Source: Pyricularia pennisetigena
Taxonomy: Eukaryota > Ascomycota > Sordariomycetes > Magnaporthales > Pyriculariaceae
Assembly (NCBI RefSeq): GCF_004337985.1
Contig: NW_021940920.1
Location: 852,549 to 916,548 of the forward strand
Direction of reading: 5' to 3'
Length of the DNA stretch: 64,000 bases
Shown: in pieces, positions 60,086 through 64,000 of the stretch
How the letters are laid out: each line of letters starts with the position of its first letter
Numbering within the stretch: the stretch's first letter is position 1
Notes under the pieces: generated by a model
What the model saw: only the letters and a program-made list of their open reading frames with translations
Database searches by the model: none
Told to the model about the DNA's origin: nothing
Position numbers and translations under genes: made by a program

Positions 60086-61337
60086 ATGGATCACGAGAAC
60101 AGCACAGTGGCAAGTCAAATTCCTGCGGAGAGGATATCTGTCAGCATCTCGATTCCCCAACAAACAGTTGATTTCGAGGTGCCGGCTCTCTGGTCGCTAG
60201 GCAAAGTTTGCGGCATCGCTTCGGAGCTCAGGTAAGCTGACACAGAGTACTTCCCCCCCGGAGCGACAGCTCTTCAGCGTCTAACGGTCACAAGCTAATG
60301 TTTTGGACGCCTCACATTAGCAAGAACATGGCTTGCATGGTTTTGATCTGGATCGTCAACACTCCTCAAAGGCGATATCGCATCACCACGGCTCGTCGTT
60401 ACTGCCATGGCATGCTGGTTGGCCGCATTGATCGTGAGTTACTACCTTCTTCATGTTTTCTCCGCCTCTAGATCTGAGCAGAGACTGACAGCGAGACAAA
60501 CAACCCACAGCTCCTCCTCAACCCGCCACTACCGCATTCACCCGGGCATCATCACCCGACCGCAGTGAGGCAGACACAAGCACAAACATCAACGCCCAAG
60601 GCATCGATGAGAACTTGCTGCCGCCCGCTCTCCGCGGCCGCACCGGACCTTCCAAGCCTCCAAACCGCTGGATTCTCTACCGTGCGGCCAAGTCGGCTGA
60701 GCTGCGGGCCGACAACCCCTCCATGAGCGCAAGCGAGATCTGTAAGTAATCACTTCCCTCCTTTTCTCTCCTGCATCTTGCACGCACCTTTTGCTCCATC
60801 TTCCATACTCTTGGAGAAAATATCCTGCCGCACATTCCAGGCTGCTCTTTTGACAAAACAAGACCAACTAACATCTCTCTCCCTCCTTGCACAGCTCAAG
60901 TTGCATCCCTGATGTGGCAGGCAGAGTCCGCTGCGACCAAGGCAAAGTGGGAGGAGCGCGCGGCCGAGGCACGCGAGGAGCACATGCGCAACACGCCCGA
61001 GTACGCCGTCGCGGCCGGCCTGCGCCAGCGCGCCGCCGCCGAGAGGAAGCGGCAGAGACAGCAGAAGAAGAGACAGCAGGAGCAGCAGGGCGACGGGGAC
61101 AAGGTGGCCAAGGAGACTGCCGCATGCACAGACAGCATGGCGACTTCTGACGGCGGCGCTGCCAGCAACAGCAGCAGCGCAGAGGTGCTTGCCGCGACCG
61201 CTCACTCGCCGACACCAGCCAGTCCCGCGTCTGACAGCGACTCCACGCCTGTCGGCAGCCCTCGGGCTCGTCACGGCTGGGGCTCTGATGAACTCAGCCT
61301 GATGCTCGATGCCGTCGAGTTCTCTACTCTCTTCTGA
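60086..61337 (+). CDS. MAT1-1-3: MAT1-1-3 HMG-box mating-type protein
   Basis: HMG-box transcription factor of the alpha idiomorph, acting after fertilisation in related fungi. Four exons: 60086-60231, 60321-60433, 60511-60741 and 60895-61337, together 310 aa. The MATA_HMG box runs from about residue 135 to 205 (KPPNRWILYRAAKSAELRA, then NPSMSASEIS and VASLMWQAES, with KAKWEERAAEA). The third intron splits the box after the serine of SEIS, a conserved position in MAT HMG genes. Exon 2 encodes VLIWIVNTPQRRYRITTARR. The C-terminus after the box has a Lys/Arg/Gln-rich helix (RKRQRQQKKRQQEQQ) and then Ser/Ala/Pro-rich sequence ending near DAVEFSTLF. It is tail-to-tail with APN2. Confidence 0.93.
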
Positions 61338-62032
61338 TCTGCTCTCTACACTCTAAGCGTGCGGCCCTCACAAAAAAAAAAAAAAAAAAAAAAAAAAACC
61401 TCTGCATTCACATGCATCATATCCCGTCGAGACTTTCCGACATGTACATCTTTCCCAGCTTGGTTTTTCTTTTCTTTTTTTTCCTTTGTACTTGGAGCCT
61501 TTTTCCATCTCAGGCTTTGACCATGAACTGCCTCCCTGGATGCATGGGGCCACGGCGCGATAGGAGTTTGGAGGAAAGGCTAGGGCGGCATCAGTCATTG
61601 TGCCACATTTGTTCTCAAGGTTTACTTGTTCTGTTTGGCCTGTTTCCTGCATGGTGCCCGGGAGGAGGAAGGAAAGGGAGGAATCTTTTACAGGCATATG
61701 ACTCATCATGACACAGATACCCTCACAATATTTTCTTTTCTTTTCTCAAGTCTCTCTGTTCATTTTCAATCGCGCATCGGATGGGATGACACAAGATGTT
61801 GTTACCACGACGGATGCGCCAAGCAGGTTGATACACTAAATCAATCATTCGACCTGCAAACCACACTAACAAGCTCCCTGCAAGGTGCCATTGCTCGTCC
61901 TAGTGAAACTGCCAAGGTGACATGTATGATGTGGGATGAAAATCGTTAAGATTGTAGCAAGACGTCCCGTTTACCTTGTAGCATATGCTACGTTGAAATA
62001 AAGATCCAACACCAGCAGAGCACTCTGCTCTC
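61338..62032. other. Convergent spacer between MAT1-1-3 and APN2
   Basis: 695 bp holding the 3' ends of both genes and a 27-nt A run at 61372-61398. The right idiomorph border should be in or near here. No gene supported. Confidence 0.65.
61372..61398. repeat. Poly(A) tract, 27 nt
   Basis: 27 consecutive A on the + strand, 35 bp beyond the MAT1-1-3 stop codon. Confidence 0.95.
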
Positions 62033-64000
62033 CTAGCTCTGCTGTGACGCGTTCCAATCGCTGCTCCAGATAAACGTGCCACATCTCCACTCGGTACCTT
62101 TCTCCTTCTCGCCTGACGGCCCGAGAGGTCTGCCACAGATGTAAAAGGACCGGCCTGTATGACAAAAGGTAAACATATTAGTTGTTGTTGACAAATGAGA
62201 CTTGCGAGGCGTTATGTTACGTTGCTATCAGGTATGTTTTCTCAAGTGGGTCACAAAGGTGGCAAGCGTACAAGATTTGCATCAAGGATAGACGACGAAT
62301 GAAACATAAAAAGACTCGGGAAATGCGACGAGACACATTCTCAGTCAGACGTACCACAGTTGATGCCTGGCTTCTTGGTCTGTAGGCTGATGCACGGTTC
62401 GTCGTGCTCACACTTGGGTACAACTCTCTTCTTCAATAACTTCGACCACGACTCCTTGTTCTCAATTGGATCAAAAACCTTCGGCGAGTCCGGAAGAGCT
62501 GCTTCGATGTCATCTTCCTTGCCACTGCTGATGCTTTGACTCCCTTTCACAAGGTCTGTTCCTTTGTCCGCGTCTTGTGAAGCTCCTTCCTGGTCACTAT
62601 CAGGAACAAATGTCGACGCCCCTGAAATCATTGGGTTAAAGAAGTTGTTACTCTTGGTGGGCGAGGGGGTGATGCGCATCGATGTTCTTTCCCCGTCAGT
62701 TGCGGACGTACTGTCTGCATCTTTCGGTTTGAAGAAGCCCATGAGACTCTTCTGACCAGGAGCCCTATCGGCGCTATTCTTTGTTGTTGTGTTGATTGCT
62801 GACACCTTTGTCTTCTTTTGTGGTCGCGGAGTTGATGCAGATGTTTTGCTAGGTCTTTTTTGTATGTTAGGATGAGTCTGAGGCAGAACTGCTGGGAATG
62901 CGGATGTGGATGTTTGGGAGGATGGTTGTCTGTCTTGCTGGCTTGACTGATTATCTTCTTTCGGGCTCGGTGATTTTGTAACTGGAGATGGTGGTACTGT
63001 GTCCGAGGGTGTCGCTTCTCTTATTTCTGATGATGGCACATCTCTGCTACCTGTCGGGTTTGGCTTCTTAAAGAACATGTCCTTGATGCTCCTCCGACGG
63101 TCAAATTCAGGGATAAGTTTTGCCGACAATGGAAGAAGGTCTTTGACAGACCAATCTCGCACTCTTTCGCCATTGGCAAACATGCCTTTTGGATTCATTA
63201 TGTCCACAAGGGGTATAGCCTTGCCATCCGCAGTCCTGACGTTATCAGATAAGGTGGCATAGACTGGACAGTGATCAGACCCGAGCAGCCCCTCCTGGAT
63301 ATTGGCGTCAATGAACCAGTCTTTCATGCCAGCGCTGCACAAGACATAGTCTATGCGACTACCAAAGTTTCCAGGGCGTGCGTTCTTGCGTGTCTCCCAA
63401 CAGGTGTACATGCCCATCCTATCAGGGTGAAATTCTCTACCGAGATCATACAGGACCGGCTCCTCACGTCCTTGGTCCCGGTCACCGACGACATTACCGC
63501 CAAAGACGAGATGATTGAGAAACCGGCGTGATGGCGTAGAGAAAAATTCGTCCATAGTCGTCTCCTCCTTGCGCAGACGCTCGAGGAGACCGGCTGTGTC
63601 GAGCTCGTTTCGAATAATGTTGAGGTCACCCGTAAGCACAACCTGCTTGCCCATGGCGACGAGATTTCGAACCCTTGCATCCATGGCCTTGTGGAACGCC
63701 TGACGGAAGTCGGTCCTGGTTTCGTCGCGAGTTGCTGGGCTGTATACGCCGATGAGCACAAAGGCCGGAAACTCGAGGATCATGCAGCGCCCTTCCGAGT
63801 CCAGAGTAGCCTCGTCTATGGCATCGGAGAGCTGATCGGGTCTAGGGTAGCCGCCAATCTGCTGGTCTTGAGGCAGCTCGCGAAATCTGGTGGTCGAGTT
63901 TGGAGGACATAGAGTACCAGTGATGCCTTCCTCGGCACGGATGGGTGAGCATTTGGAGCTTCGTGTGTAGATGGCAACGCCAGAGTAACCCTTCTTGAAC
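62033..64000 (-). CDS. APN2: APN2 class II AP endonuclease / DNA lyase, 5' end missing
   Basis: Base-excision-repair AP endonuclease 2, whose gene flanks MAT in many ascomycetes. The 5' part runs off the right edge; the visible part is 64000-62355 joined to 62154-62033 by a 200-bp intron (GTACGT donor, CAG acceptor). The endonuclease/exonuclease/phosphatase domain includes KKGYSGVAIYTRSSKC, FVLIGVYSP, GKQVVLTGDLNI (catalytic Asp and Asn) and GSDHCPVYATL (catalytic Asp-His). The linker is Ser/Pro/Lys-rich and has a canonical PCNA-binding PIP box, QKSLMGFF. The intron splits the C-terminal zinc-finger GRF domain: CEHDEPCISLQTKKPGINC before it, GRSFYICGRPLG and WRCGTFIW after it. The end is NASQQS. 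All motifs are intact. Confidence 0.95.

Larger units (their letters stand above)
57071..61337. other. MAT1-1 mating-type idiomorph (gene span)
   Basis: Three genes in the order MAT1-1-1 (+), MAT1-1-2 (-), MAT1-1-3 (+), followed by APN2 (-). All three frames are intact after splicing, so the locus looks functional. No MAT1-2-1 gene was seen in the window, so a second, unlinked locus would be needed for homothallism. Confidence 0.93.

Overview
The window is a piece of a filamentous ascomycete chromosome. Genes have short introns with GT...CTRAC...AG signals, codons favour C or G at the third position, and non-coding DNA is full of long A/T homopolymers. The right end carries a complete MAT1-1 mating-type idiomorph (MAT1-1-1 alpha box, MAT1-1-2 PPF-type, MAT1-1-3 HMG box) next to the DNA lyase gene APN2. 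That three-gene idiomorph plus APN2 is the classic Sordariomycete arrangement; a Magnaporthales-like fungus is possible, but nothing here fixes the genus.

Layout. 1-23.9 kb: I can support no gene; the stretch holds homopolymer tracts, microsatellites, a 67-bp tandem duplication and two assembly gaps. 23.9-37.2 kb: a conserved housekeeping block: a SAM methyltransferase with a histidine-rich insert, an SHB17-like sugar bisphosphatase, a small disordered protein, PET117 (cytochrome oxidase assembly), UBP6 (proteasome deubiquitinase), ARC19 (Arp2/3 subunit 4) and an RRM protein. 37.2-44 kb: a small cysteine-rich gene recovered by splicing short exons, the mitochondrial pyrimidine-nucleotide carrier RIM2 and a nucleoside 2-deoxyribosyltransferase-like gene. 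44.7-53.8 kb: an accessory-looking stretch with a HET/NB-ARC/TPR NOD-like receptor transcribed divergently from the deoxyribosyltransferase-like gene, a decayed coding remnant, a weak hypothetical ORF, and an orphan GC-rich gene with a very acidic tail whose promoter holds a 24-bp perfect palindrome and a TATA box. 53.8-57.1 kb: non-coding. 57.1-61.3 kb: MAT1-1. 62-64 kb: 3' part of APN2, running off the right edge.

How the parts fit. The MAT genes are the regulators of alpha-type mating identity. SLA2, which usually flanks the other side of MAT, is absent from the 57 kb to the left, so this flank has probably been rearranged or the idiomorph has expanded. An NLR of the heterokaryon-incompatibility class sits about 9 kb from MAT1-1 and shares a 680-bp intergenic region with a small N-glycosidase-fold gene. 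This pair is the best candidate for an undescribed self/non-self module, though the functional link is inference. All splice models were built by eye from frame continuity, splice consensus and family conservation; no transcript or database evidence was available.
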